From contig CAKPCM010000001.1 of NCBI GenBank assembly GCA_934141615.1, positions 1 through 53,632 of the forward strand: a stretch of 53,632 nt of DNA, read 5' to 3'. The stretch is from an uncultured Bacilli bacterium (GTDB taxonomy: Bacteria > Bacillota_I > Bacilli_A > RF39 > UBA660). The notes under the pieces are model-generated. The model worked only from the letters and a program-made list of their open reading frames with translations. It was not told the DNA's origin and ran no database searches. The number at the start of each line of letters is the position of its first letter. Within the stretch, counting starts at the first letter, position 1. The position numbers and the translations under genes were made by a program. Of the stretch, positions 7,424-15,580 are shown piece after piece.

Positions 7424-8419
7424 CTATTTTCCTTGGTATATTAATTTTTCAAAAGGTGCTTTTTTATCTAGTTCTCCAGCACTTATTATTTCTTGTAAGT
7501 GGTCAAAGTCTTTTTTTGTTATTTCTGGTGAACTAGCCCATGCATCATTAGTTTTATATCTTTCAATGATTGCGGTTAAATCATTTAATGATAATTCAGG
7601 AAAGTATTCATATATATCTTTAGCAACTACGCTAGAGTCTGTTTCCTTAACGTATTTTAATCCCTTATCTACTGCTTTGGTAAATCCATCTATTATGTCT
7701 TTATTCTTCTCTATATAGCTTTTTTTAGCGTTATAAGCGGTATAAGGAACTTCGCCACCAAAGCTTCCTACATAACCTACAACGTATCCTAAACCTTGTT
7801 TTTCTACGCTTGTAGCATTTGGTTCAAATAAAGTAACAAAATCAGCATTGCCACCTATAAATGCACCTTCCATTGCAGGAAAAGCAACACTTGTGTCTAT
7901 TGTAAGATCACTTTTAGGATCTATGTTATTTTGTTTTAAAGCCCATTCGAACGTCATTTCAGGCATTCCACCTTTTCTTCCACCGATTACCGTTTTTCCT
8001 TTTAAATCTTCTAGTTTGAAGTTGTCATATTTTTTTCTTGATACTAAAAATGAACCATCTTTCTTAGTTAATCTAGCAAAGTTTACTAAGTAATCTTTTT
8101 CTCCGCTGTTATATACGTATATTGTAGCTTCACTTCCACAAAAACCAACGTCTACGTCACCCGATAAAACGGCAGCGGTAACTTTATCAGCTCCAGCAGT
8201 TAGTGTTAAGTCTATTTTTATTCCTTCATCTTCAAAATATCCTTTACTTATTGCAGCATAAGCTGGCGCATAAAATATGGTATGTGCAACTTCTGCAACC
8301 TTAACTTCTTTTAGCGTGTTTTTATCGTTTTTATTCTCGGAATTTTTATTTATTATAAAAAATAAAACTCCTGCTAAAACAATAATAAAGCATACTAAAA
8401 TAATAATTTTCTTTTTCAT
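7424..8419 (-). CDS. ABC importer substrate-binding protein, NMT1/SsuA-like
   Basis: 331 residues. An N-terminal hydrophobic helix (residues ~5-25) with no lipobox cysteine in a proper place suggests a membrane-anchored rather than lipid-anchored receptor. The mature part has the NMT1/SsuA pattern: FYAPAYAAISKGYFEDEGI, GADKVTAAVLSGDVDVGF, DLKGKTVIGGRKGGMPEM and RYKTNDAWASSPEITKKDFDHL. These proteins bind sulfonates, pyrimidine precursors of thiamin, riboflavin or similar small molecules; the ligand cannot be told here, and no TPP or other riboswitch is visible upstream. Start at ATG 8419 with AGGAGG five bases before it; the TTG at 8422 is discarded. Confidence 0.87.
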   Translation of the reverse strand: MKKKIIILVCFIIVLAGVLFFIINKNSENKNDKNTLKEVKVAEVAHTIFYAPAYAAISKGYFEDEGIKIDLTLTAGADKVTAAVLSGDVDVGFCGSEATIYVYNSGEKDYLVNFARLTKKDGSFLVSRKKYDNFKLEDLKGKTVIGGRKGGMPEMTFEWALKQNNIDPKSDLTIDTSVAFPAMEGAFIGGNADFVTLFEPNATSVEKQGLGYVVGYVGSFGGEVPYTAYNAKKSYIEKNKDIIDGFTKAVDKGLKYVKETDSSVVAKDIYEYFPELSLNDLTAIIERYKTNDAWASSPEITKKDFDHLQEIISAGELDKKAPFEKLIYQGK

Positions 8420-8474
8420 CAAATCCTCCTTTTTACAATAGTAGTATATTCTTTTTGCAAATATGGGTGATGTA

Positions 8475-8503
8475 TTTACAATTTATAATTTTTCATTTAT
8501 AAT
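8475..8503 (+). promoter_or_regulatory. promoter of the leader/VanW unit
   Basis: TTTACA (8475-8480), 17-bp spacer, TATAAT (8498-8503). Predicted start ~8510, at the ATG of the leader ORF, so that ORF could be leaderless. An alternative -10 TATTAT lies at 8506-8511. Confidence 0.6.
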
Positions 8504-8509
8504 TCTATT

Positions 8510-8605
8510 ATGGTAAATATGGGGGTGCAAAAGCATAGTTTAATTGCGAAGCATAGTTTAGTTGTGAAGCATATTTTAGTTGCGAAGCATAGTTGGGGTG
8601 CATAA
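8510..8605 (+). CDS. candidate repeat-encoded leader peptide upstream of vanW
   Basis: ATG at 8510 opens a 31-codon frame that ends TAA at 8603-8605, two bases before the ATG of the VanW gene. It contains the six-residue unit KHSLVA four times with variation (KHSLIA, KHSLVV, KHILVA, KHSWGA), because the 18-bp DNA repeat is a multiple of three. The last codons overlap the GGGGTG RBS of the VanW gene, so translation of the leader would bear on that gene. There is no clear RBS before the ATG; a leaderless start or the GTG at 8525 after GGGGG are the options. It may be a true leader peptide or only a by-product of an untranslated repeat. Confidence 0.4.
   Translation: MVNMGVQKHSLIAKHSLVVKHILVAKHSWGA
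8531..8595 (+). repeat. 18-bp tandem repeat, about 3.6 units
   Basis: Units at 8531-8548, 8549-8566 and 8567-8584 follow the consensus AAGCATAGTTTAGTTGCG with one or two changes each, and a partial fourth runs to ~8595. It sits between promoter and start codon of the VanW gene. Copy number change by slippage would lengthen the leader without shifting frame. Confidence 0.9.
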
Positions 8606-8607
8606 GT

Positions 8608-10347
8608 ATGGAAAATAAAATTACAAATTTAGATGATAGTCAAAAAATAAATTATGTTAAAAACCTGCTTTTTAATAGTAATTTAAACGATGCTTTAGAT
8701 AGTATATTAAAGGATGAGAAAAAGGATTTAAAGTGGATAAAGATAATAAAAGACGTATTAGATGAAGAACTTATGATAAACAGGATAAAAGAGCAGTGTA
8801 ACTTAAATGACAATTTAAGTGCTAAGGCATACGTTTATTCAAGGATACTAGCTATCTTAGATTTTTATAAGAAAACAGTTATTTTAAATGCTTTTTTTAA
8901 AAACCTAAGTGAAGATGAAATAAAAATGGTTGCTAATTACGAATACCAAAATAAAACTAACGTATCATTTACTAATAAAACTTTTAACAAGTATTGTGCT
9001 AAATATAAAGAAAGTGCAATAAATGAAATAAAGGTAGATGATGCCAAAATAAAAAAACTTGATATTGAAAAAGAAAGATATAATGCCTTATCTGATAAGA
9101 AGATAAAAAAGAAAATAAAAATTGTACCTATTCTTGTAGCATTTGTTTTTATATTAATTTTGCTTGGTGTATGCTACAAGTTATATGGTTATAATAAGCT
9201 TATCAAAAAATATGATGGACTTATTTATCCGGGTACTTACCTTAATAACATAGATTTATCAGGAAGTAAGGAAAGTGAACTTTCTGGTATTATAAAGTAT
9301 GAGAAAGAAAGAATAGAAAATGGTACCATAACGGTTACGTCACCTAATGGAGATCATAAATTTACGTATAAAGAACTTGGGATTATAGTGGATGATTCTA
9401 ATTTAGAGGGCAGGATAAAAAAGTATAATGATAACTTATCTTATTTTAAGAAAATAAAATTAATAAAAAAGAATAATAAGAAAATGGTTTTTAATTTAAA
9501 GGCTTCTTATGATAATAATACGGTAGATACCTTTATGAACGTTTTGGAAAATAAGGTTAATTCCGAGGCTAGAGGTGACGGCATCGTAGTAGATGAAAAT
9601 CACAATGTTTATTATGATAAAGGTTCTAAAGGATTTACTTTGGACACTCAAAAAACAAGAGAAAAAGTTGTTGAAGCACTTTTAAATTTAACTTATGAAA
9701 CCGTTATAGAAGCAAGTGGAAAAACAATTAATAACGAAGTTAAGTACGAAGCATTATCGGGTATAAATCAAAAGATATCTTCTTATACAACTTACTTTCA
9801 AAACGCAGGTAACAGAGGTCACAACATAAATTTAGCGGTGGGGAAACTTAATAATACTGTTTTAATGCCAGGAGAAACCTTTTCTTACCTTAAGGTAGTA
9901 GGACCATATGGTGCTTCTAATGGATATTTACCTGCTCCTATATATTTGAATAGTGAGGTTTCAACAGCAAATGGTGGCGGGGTTTGTCAACTTGCATCGA
10001 CCTTATATATGGCTCAGTTATTAGCGGGATTACAAACGGTGTCAAGAAGAGGGCATACGTTTGCACCTAATTATGTTCCAAAAGGATTAGATGCAACCGT
10101 TTATTCAACAACAACAGACTATAAATTTAAAAACGAGTATAGTTATCCTGTGTATATAGTCTCTTATGTTAAAGGTAATTATTTAACAGTTGATATATGG
10201 TCTAATTCAAACGCACTAGATGGGAAAACATTCGAACCATATTCGGTAGCATCTAATGGTGGATGGTTAGCTTACCTAAGAATAAAGAAAGATGGAAAGG
10301 TAATTGAAACAAAATACTTAGACAGAACTGTTTATAAAACACATTAA
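8608..10347 (+). CDS. VanW-family membrane-anchored wall protein
   Basis: 579 residues. An N-terminal ~170-residue cytoplasmic region has no family I know and is rich in Lys, Asp and Asn. One membrane helix follows (~171-192, PILVAFVFILILLGVCYKLYG), then an extracellular part. This holds a peptidoglycan-binding_4-like region (~215-370) and a C-terminal VanW domain (~395-545), with NLAVGKLNNTVLMPGETFSY, ANGGGVCQLASTLYMA, RRGHTFAPNYVPKGLDATV and DYKFKNEYSYPVYI. VanW proteins accompany some vancomycin-resistance clusters, but the activity is not established; no vanH/A/X is present. The start is ATG 8608 with GGGGTG; the TTG at 8593 is inside the repeat. Confidence 0.88.
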   Translation: MENKITNLDDSQKINYVKNLLFNSNLNDALDSILKDEKKDLKWIKIIKDVLDEELMINRIKEQCNLNDNLSAKAYVYSRILAILDFYKKTVILNAFFKNLSEDEIKMVANYEYQNKTNVSFTNKTFNKYCAKYKESAINEIKVDDAKIKKLDIEKERYNALSDKKIKKKIKIVPILVAFVFILILLGVCYKLYGYNKLIKKYDGLIYPGTYLNNIDLSGSKESELSGIIKYEKERIENGTITVTSPNGDHKFTYKELGIIVDDSNLEGRIKKYNDNLSYFKKIKLIKKNNKKMVFNLKASYDNNTVDTFMNVLENKVNSEARGDGIVVDENHNVYYDKGSKGFTLDTQKTREKVVEALLNLTYETVIEASGKTINNEVKYEALSGINQKISSYTTYFQNAGNRGHNINLAVGKLNNTVLMPGETFSYLKVVGPYGASNGYLPAPIYLNSEVSTANGGGVCQLASTLYMAQLLAGLQTVSRRGHTFAPNYVPKGLDATVYSTTTDYKFKNEYSYPVYIVSYVKGNYLTVDIWSNSNALDGKTFEPYSVASNGGWLAYLRIKKDGKVIETKYLDRTVYKTH

Positions 10348-10378
10348 AAATACTTAATGAAATATTTAAGTATTTTTT
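10346..10378 (+). terminator. terminator of the VanW gene
   Basis: Stem AAAAATACTTAA / TTAAGTATTTTT with an 8-base loop and T-run; the stop codon TAA (10345-10347) runs into the 5' arm. Confidence 0.85.
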
Positions 10379-10397
10379 AATTTATAATAAAATTCCC

Positions 10398-10426
10398 TTG
10401 CATATTATAACCCATCAGGTTATAAT
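10398..10426 (+). promoter_or_regulatory. promoter with palindromic operator for the toxin-antitoxin unit
   Basis: TTGCAT (10398-10403), 17-bp spacer, TATAAT (10421-10426). A perfect 9-bp inverted repeat ATTATAACC-N5-GGTTATAAT (10404-10426) fills the spacer and covers the -10 box. A dimeric HTH repressor bound here would block RNA polymerase; the antitoxin at 10784 is the obvious candidate. Confidence 0.75.
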
Positions 10427-10454
10427 ATATTTAGATTAAAAGGAGGGCGATATT

Positions 10455-10781
10455 TTGCAAATTATTAAAACATCTAAGTACAAACAAGATTTGAAAAAGA
10501 AGATAGAATCTAAGCATCTAGTTAAGGAACTTCATAAATTACAAAAAATAGAAGATCTTATTTTATCAGTTAATAATTTGCAAGAGTTAATGCATCATCC
10601 TTTTAAAAGTGTATATCACATAGAAAAAAAGAGTTTTAATTTAAAGGAATATTATACGGCACATGTAAATAAAAAAATAAGGCTTCATATGAAACCAGTA
10701 GGTGATTATCCGTATAAATTAATAGAAATAACTGAGATTTGTTTTGTCAAGATAGATGATAAACATTATGGGGAGGGATAG
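10455..10781 (+). CDS. RelE/HigB-like toxin of a type II toxin-antitoxin pair
   Basis: A 108-residue basic protein starting at TTG 10455, seven bases after AGGAGGG. The pattern fits the RelE/HigB fold: helix-helix at the N-terminus (SKYKQDLKKKIES..HLVKELHKLQKIEDLI), then strands ending YKLIEITEICFVKIDDKHYG. Such toxins are ribosome-dependent mRNA interferases. It precedes the antitoxin by 2 bases, toxin first as in higBA. Catalytic residues vary in this fold and cannot be assigned with certainty here. Confidence 0.7.
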   Translation: MQIIKTSKYKQDLKKKIESKHLVKELHKLQKIEDLILSVNNLQELMHHPFKSVYHIEKKSFNLKEYYTAHVNKKIRLHMKPVGDYPYKLIEITEICFVKIDDKHYGEG

Positions 10782-10783
10782 TT

Positions 10784-11812
10784 ATGTTTGGATTTGGAAG
10801 CATGTTAAAAGATTATTTAGAGTACCATAGAATTTCTCAAAGTGATTTTGCAGAGAGGTTAGGCGTTACTAAAAAACACATAAATAATATACTAAATGAA
10901 AATGCTGATATTTCAGAAGATTTAATGATTGCAATTAGTCTTGTTACTGATATTGATATTAACCTTATAGCGTTAGTTGAAACTAAGAAGAAACTATATA
11001 ATTATCTGAATGAAAGATTTAAAAGTGAAAAAGAAATAAATGACTTTCTAAATTCTTTTTACATAAAAGAGATGTCTAAGAAAAATTGGATAACACTAAA
11101 TGATAAAACGTCTTATCTTCAAAACGCATATGATTTGCTTAAGTATTTAAACGTTAGAGATTTTAATATATTTGATAAATATTCGAAAGAAAAGATTTTC
11201 TTTAAAAAGTATGATAATTCTAACTTAAAGAAGGTTTTCTTATGGATTAAAAGATGTGATAATTTAATAGAAGATCAAAACCCAGCAGGTTATAGTGCTC
11301 TTAGTATAAATAAACTTCTAGCGGAACTTGAAAAAGAAAGAAATAAACCATTTAATAAAAAAAGTTTGGTAGAAATATTTAATAAATATGGTTTTTATCT
11401 TGTGATTGAAGATGCTTTAGTTGGAACCAAAGTAAGAGGATGTACAAAGGTTATTGGAAATAATCCCGCTATTTACATGACATGTCATTTAAAGGAAAAA
11501 TCATCATTTTACTTTGCACTATACCATGAAATCGGTCACGTTAAAAGCGATTATAACAGAGCTAAAAGTAAAGCAATAATAGATGGAGATGATGCTTTGG
11601 AAAAAAGAGCTGATTTGTTCGCAACTAAAAAAATGATTGATGATGAAACTTATAAGATGATACTAAATGATTTAAAGAATAGAGATAAAATATGCAAAGA
11701 AAAAAATATTCCATTATGTTTTTTATATTCTAGGTTAGCATATGATGGAATAATTAAGTATAACAATAAAGACTATCTTAAGAATAGAGAAAGCCTTAAT
11801 TATGATAATTAA
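10784..11812 (+). CDS. HTH-XRE / ImmA-type peptidase fusion, antitoxin-like regulator
   Basis: 342 residues. The N-terminal ~60 form an XRE helix-turn-helix (ISQSDFAERLGVTKKHINNILNE), as in HigA. The C-terminal part is an ImmA/IrrE (COG2856) metallopeptidase-like domain with the zinc motif HEIGH (His248, His252) and a downstream ALEKRADLFATKKMI segment. The fusion resembles phage ImmR/ImmA-type regulators and long HigA-like antitoxins that end in a peptidase. It begins 2 bases after the toxin gene with GGGGAGGG as RBS. It probably represses the promoter at 10398 through the palindrome there, and may lose repression by self- or partner cleavage (inference). Confidence 0.8.
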   Translation: MFGFGSMLKDYLEYHRISQSDFAERLGVTKKHINNILNENADISEDLMIAISLVTDIDINLIALVETKKKLYNYLNERFKSEKEINDFLNSFYIKEMSKKNWITLNDKTSYLQNAYDLLKYLNVRDFNIFDKYSKEKIFFKKYDNSNLKKVFLWIKRCDNLIEDQNPAGYSALSINKLLAELEKERNKPFNKKSLVEIFNKYGFYLVIEDALVGTKVRGCTKVIGNNPAIYMTCHLKEKSSFYFALYHEIGHVKSDYNRAKSKAIIDGDDALEKRADLFATKKMIDDETYKMILNDLKNRDKICKEKNIPLCFLYSRLAYDGIIKYNNKDYLKNRESLNYDN

Positions 11813-11895
11813 AAAAAGTGTGTAAAGTTAATTTATTATTATATTTATTATTTTTCTTATGTGTTAAAATATAACTTATGGAAGTTGGTGTAATT

Positions 11896-13983
11896 ATGAA
11901 TTTAGATTATTTAAACGATAGACAAAAAGAAGCTGTTTTATATGGAGATGGCCCACTTTTAATACTTGCAGGGGCAGGTTCAGGTAAAACAAGTGTTTTA
12001 ACTAAGAGAGTGGCCTACTTAATAAAGGAAAGAGCGGTGAGTCCAAAGAATATAGTAGCAATTACATTTACTAATAAGGCTGCTAAAGAAATGAAAGAAA
12101 GAATTATAAAGGAAGTAGGAAAAGAAGGATATGATATTCAAATATCAACTTTTCACTCATTTGGCCTTAGAATAATAAGGGAAAATTATGAAAAATTAGG
12201 TTACGAAAAAAACTTTACAATAATTGATAGTGATGATTCTTTAACGGTTGTAAAAAAAATATTAAAAGACATGGGAATAGATACTACAAGATTTAATCCA
12301 AAGTTTATAAAAAACCAGATAAGTTCTTGTAAAAATGAAATGGTAACACCAGAAAAATATCAAAATTTGGTAAATGATGAACTAAGTGATATCACGTATA
12401 AAGTATATAAAAAATATCAAGATACACTTTTAAGAAATAATTCACTTGATTTTGATGACTTGCTTATAAAACCAATAGAGTTGTTTAATAAATATAAAGA
12501 AGTTTTAGAAAATTACCAAGAGTTATTTAAATATGTATTTATAGATGAGTATCAGGATACTAATGAATCCCAGTACGTACTTTCAAAAATGATAAGTGCT
12601 AAATATAAAAACATTTGTGTGGTAGGAGATGATGCGCAAAGCATCTATTCTTGGAGAGGGGCAAACTTTAAAAACATATTAAACTTCGAAAAGGATTATA
12701 AAAATGCAAAGGTAATTTTACTTGAGCAAAACTATCGTTCTACCAAAACGATATTAAATGCCGCAAACTCTGTTATTAAAAATAACATAAATAAAAAAGA
12801 TAAAAACTTGTGGACTGATAACGAGACTGGTGAAAAAATAAAGTATGTAAGAACAAACGACGAAAAAGATGAAGCATCATATGTAACTCGTGAGATAAGA
12901 AATCTTGTAAATAACGGCATAAGTTTAGATGATATAGCGGTTTTATATCGTACTAACGCTCAATCAAGGACGATAGAAGAAGGATTTTTAAATAGCAATA
13001 TACCATACCGAATCGTTGGTGCCTTTGCTTTCTATTCTAGAAAAGAAATTAAGGATTTACTTGCGTATTTAAAACTTATTTACAATACGAAAGATGACGT
13101 TTCTTTAATGCGTATAATAAATTATCCAAAAAGAAAAATAGGTGCTAAAACAATTGAAAATTTAAGTATGGATGCCGTTCTTAACGGAACATCTATGTTT
13201 GACGTAATTAGTAGCGGAAAAGAATTAGAATTTAAAAAGCTTATTTTAGAGATGAAAGAAAAAAGTGAAGTTTTATCTTTAACGGAAACAATTGATATGG
13301 TACTTGATAAGTCTGGAATAAAAAGTGAACTTGAAAGTGAGCATACGCTAGAGGCTGATATAAGATTAGAAAACTTAAATGAGTTTAAGTCAATTACCAA
13401 AACTTTTGAAGAAGAAAGTGGAATAGCATCGCTAGAGGATTTTCTAAATGAGGTAAGTTTAGTAAGCGATGTTAATGATCAGAAAAATGACAATTCGCCT
13501 AAGGTAACTTTAATGACAATTCACGCGGTTAAAGGACTTGAATATAAGTACGTATTTGTAATAGGCATGGAAGAAAATATATTCCCTCATGTCAACTCTT
13601 GCGAAGAGGATGGCGGAATAGAAGAAGAGCGAAGACTATGTTATGTTGCAATAACCCGCGCTAAAGAAAAACTTTATTTGGTAAATGCCTTAAGAAGAAT
13701 GCTTTATGGAAAAACAAGCGTTAATATGCCAAGTAGATTTATAAACGAAATAGATAAAGACCTAATAGATGCACCAGAAAAGAAAATGGTTAATATGAAA
13801 TTTAATAAAAAGGAAGCATTTAACGATGATAACGGACTAAAAACTGGTGATAATGTTATTCATGATATATATGGACCAGGTGTTGTTGTAAACGTAGATA
13901 AATCCATTGCGACAATTGCGTTTAAGGGTCAAGGAATAAAAAAACTAATGAAAAATCACAAAAGTATAAAGAAGGTGTCTTAA
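11896..13983 (+). CDS. pcrA: ATP-dependent DNA helicase PcrA/UvrD
   Basis: A 695-residue SF1A 3'-5' helicase for repair and removal of RecA or stalled complexes. Motif I is LAGAGSGKT (24-32); also seen are TFTNKAAKEMKER, FIDEYQDTN (motif II), GDDAQSIYSWRGA (motif III), LEQNYRST (IV), VTLMTIHAVKGLEYKYV (V) and YVAITRAKEKLYL (VI). The C-terminal ~45 residues (GDNVIHDIYGPGVVV..) form the Tudor-like RNA polymerase-binding domain. The start is ATG 11896 (MNLDYLNDRQKEAV); the ATG at 11878 belongs to the leader. A TGTTAAAAT -10 (11862-11870) precedes it. The stop overlaps the rluB start by one base. Confidence 0.96.
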   Translation: MNLDYLNDRQKEAVLYGDGPLLILAGAGSGKTSVLTKRVAYLIKERAVSPKNIVAITFTNKAAKEMKERIIKEVGKEGYDIQISTFHSFGLRIIRENYEKLGYEKNFTIIDSDDSLTVVKKILKDMGIDTTRFNPKFIKNQISSCKNEMVTPEKYQNLVNDELSDITYKVYKKYQDTLLRNNSLDFDDLLIKPIELFNKYKEVLENYQELFKYVFIDEYQDTNESQYVLSKMISAKYKNICVVGDDAQSIYSWRGANFKNILNFEKDYKNAKVILLEQNYRSTKTILNAANSVIKNNINKKDKNLWTDNETGEKIKYVRTNDEKDEASYVTREIRNLVNNGISLDDIAVLYRTNAQSRTIEEGFLNSNIPYRIVGAFAFYSRKEIKDLLAYLKLIYNTKDDVSLMRIINYPKRKIGAKTIENLSMDAVLNGTSMFDVISSGKELEFKKLILEMKEKSEVLSLTETIDMVLDKSGIKSELESEHTLEADIRLENLNEFKSITKTFEEESGIASLEDFLNEVSLVSDVNDQKNDNSPKVTLMTIHAVKGLEYKYVFVIGMEENIFPHVNSCEEDGGIEEERRLCYVAITRAKEKLYLVNALRRMLYGKTSVNMPSRFINEIDKDLIDAPEKKMVNMKFNKKEAFNDDNGLKTGDNVIHDIYGPGVVVNVDKSIATIAFKGQGIKKLMKNHKSIKKVS

Positions 13984-14711
13984 TGGAAAGATTACAAAAA
14001 TTAATCGCGGAAGCAGGTTACTGTTCTAGAAGAAAAGCAGAAGAATTAATCAAAGCAGGTAAAGTTACTTTAAATGGAAAAAAAGTAACGGAACTAGGAG
14101 TTAAAGCAACGTTTGGTGATGAGATATTAGTAGAAGGAAACCTAATTGAATATCAAGAAAAAGAATACTACTTATTTTATAAACCAAGATACGTAGTATG
14201 TACAACTAAAGATGATAAGGGAAGAAAAACGGTTTTAGATTTCTTTGATGATGTAACAAAAAGAATATATCCGGTTGGAAGATTGGATTATGATGCATCA
14301 GGACTTCTTTTGCTTACTAATGATGGAGAGTTTGCTAATTTAATGATGCATCCATCAAGCAAGATTGATAAGTTTTACGTTGCAAAAGTAGAAGGAATAG
14401 TAACAAAAGATGAAGTAAAACGTCTTAAAAAAGGTGTTGTTTTAGATGGTAAGAAGATATATCCTTCAAGGGTAAAACTTAAGAGATTAGATAAGAAAAA
14501 CCTAACTTCAATAGTTGAAATAACAATTCACGACGGAGTAAACCACGAAGTAAAAAGAATCATGGAAAGTATAGGACATAACGTTATAAAATTAAAAAGA
14601 GAAGCTTTTGGATTTCTTAATTTAGGAACATTAAAAAGCGGAGAAAAAAGAAGCCTAACTAGCAAGGAAGTAAAACAGTTATATAACGCTGCAGTAAACA
14701 ATGGAAGATAA
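13983..14711 (+). CDS. rluB: 23S rRNA pseudouridine synthase, RluB/RsuA family
   Basis: 242 residues. An N-terminal S4 RNA-binding domain (2-48: RLQKLIAEAGYCSRRKAEELIKAGKV) is followed by the RsuA-type catalytic domain. The catalytic-Asp motif is GRLDYDASGLLLLTNDGEFA, with a later NHEVKRIMESIGH..LKREAFG. In Bacillus the homologue modifies 23S rRNA. The start ATG shares its A with the pcrA stop codon, and the next gene begins 11 bases before its end, so pcrA-rluB-GNAT form one operon. Confidence 0.92.
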   Translation: MERLQKLIAEAGYCSRRKAEELIKAGKVTLNGKKVTELGVKATFGDEILVEGNLIEYQEKEYYLFYKPRYVVCTTKDDKGRKTVLDFFDDVTKRIYPVGRLDYDASGLLLLTNDGEFANLMMHPSSKIDKFYVAKVEGIVTKDEVKRLKKGVVLDGKKIYPSRVKLKRLDKKNLTSIVEITIHDGVNHEVKRIMESIGHNVIKLKREAFGFLNLGTLKSGEKRSLTSKEVKQLYNAAVNNGR

Positions 14712-15249
14712 AGAAAGATTAATAGAAGACATAAGACTAATCAAAGATAAAAAGTTAGAAGAAACTCTTTTCTTAAAAGATATAAAAGATGATTTATCAT
14801 TAATAAAACTTGGTATTAATATGGATAATCATGCCACGTGCTTTTATGGATTTGATGACGTATGTGTTATGGCAACGTGTCTTAGTTTAGCTACAAAAAC
14901 TTATGGTATTTTTCTAGATGATGAGTTTATTGGTATAACAAGTTTTGGGTGCCACCATCCTAAAGATTTAACCAGGCAAGAAATATGTTTATGCTTAAGC
15001 GAAGATTATAGATCCTTAGGAATAGGAAGCATTTGCATGCAAAAAATGGTAGATGAGTGCTTTAAGGAGCAACATGCTAAATCAATTCACTTAAGTATAA
15101 GAGAAGATAATATAGCATCAAGAAAGGTAGCAACCAAACTAGGATTTACAGAATATACTGGATATAAGAAGGACTCATGCTATGTGGATTTAAATGGAAA
15201 CGTACATAAAAACATCCAGTACATACTAAAAAAGAAGACTAATAGTTAA
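14701..15249 (+). CDS. GNAT-family N-acetyltransferase
   Basis: 182 residues; the C-terminal two thirds is a GNAT domain with the acetyl-CoA loop EDYRSLGIGSICMQKMVDE and the DNIASRKVATKLGFTEY motif B. The first ~55 residues are not conserved in an obvious way. It overlaps rluB by 11 bases. The stop lies in the loop of the shared terminator with the ferredoxin gene. Substrate unknown. Confidence 0.85.
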   Translation: MEDKERLIEDIRLIKDKKLEETLFLKDIKDDLSLIKLGINMDNHATCFYGFDDVCVMATCLSLATKTYGIFLDDEFIGITSFGCHHPKDLTRQEICLCLSEDYRSLGIGSICMQKMVDECFKEQHAKSIHLSIREDNIASRKVATKLGFTEYTGYKKDSCYVDLNGNVHKNIQYILKKKTNS

Positions 15250-15265
15250 AAATTAGTCTTCTTTT
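15231..15265. terminator. bidirectional terminator between GNAT and ferredoxin genes
   Basis: Stem GAAGACTAA (15234-15242) / TTAGTCTTC (15253-15261), A-rich on the left, T-rich on the right. The GNAT stop codon is in the loop and the ferredoxin stop codon is in the right arm, so two convergent genes share one hairpin. Confidence 0.85.
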
Positions 15266-15468
15266 ACATCTTCATCTTTCACTTCGCTAATTGCACTTGT
15301 TGGGCAACCTTCCAATGCGGAAATTGCATTTTCTTTTACATCTTCATCTTTTACTTCAACATCTTTAGCGGTAGCATACCCATCATCAGTTATTTCAAAT
15401 ACTTCTTCGCATATAGCTTGGCATGCACCACAGCCAATGCAAGCGTCTTTATCTACTTTAAATTTCAT
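15253..15468 (-). CDS. [4Fe-4S] ferredoxin with a duplicated acidic tail
   Basis: A 71-residue electron carrier. The cluster ligands are Cys10, Cys13, Cys16 (CIGCGAC) and Cys55 (CP); Cys20 is extra. This is the single-cluster ferredoxin type common in Bacillota. The C-terminus is odd: EVKDEDVKE occurs twice, before and after the CPTSAI segment, coded by a 27-bp direct repeat (15259-15285 and 15331-15357, one mismatch). A TATAAT on the minus strand and GGGAGG RBS precede the gene. Confidence 0.93.
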   Translation of the reverse strand: MKFKVDKDACIGCGACQAICEEVFEITDDGYATAKDVEVKDEDVKENAISALEGCPTSAISEVKDEDVKED

Positions 15469-15580
15469 ATTATTTCCTCCCTTGTAAGATAATTATATAA
15501 CAAGTTTTAAAAAAATCAATAACACTTTAAAAAAAACTTAAAGTATGATATTATTATCTATAGATGGTAGGAGGTGTTTT

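Noticed and set aside
8420..8510. Possible TPP or other riboswitch before the ABC importer
   Set aside because: The core TPP elements (CTGAGA, ACCTGATC-like) are not found on either strand, and the leader is only some tens of bases.
8531..8595. CRISPR-like repeat array
   Set aside because: The 18-bp units are directly adjacent with no spacers and no cas genes are present; it is a tandem repeat.
8608..10347. Vancomycin resistance cluster
   Set aside because: VanW alone is widespread and no vanH, vanA/B, vanX or vanRS is nearby.
10784..11812. Reading the HTH-ImmA protein as a phage lysogeny regulator
   Set aside because: The HTH and HEIGH domains fit, but the toxin-like gene directly before it and the lack of any phage gene favour a toxin-antitoxin unit.
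11878..11895. Upstream ATG as the pcrA start
   Set aside because: It lies at the predicted transcript start with no RBS; ATG 11896 has TTGGTGT at proper distance and fits the family N-terminus.
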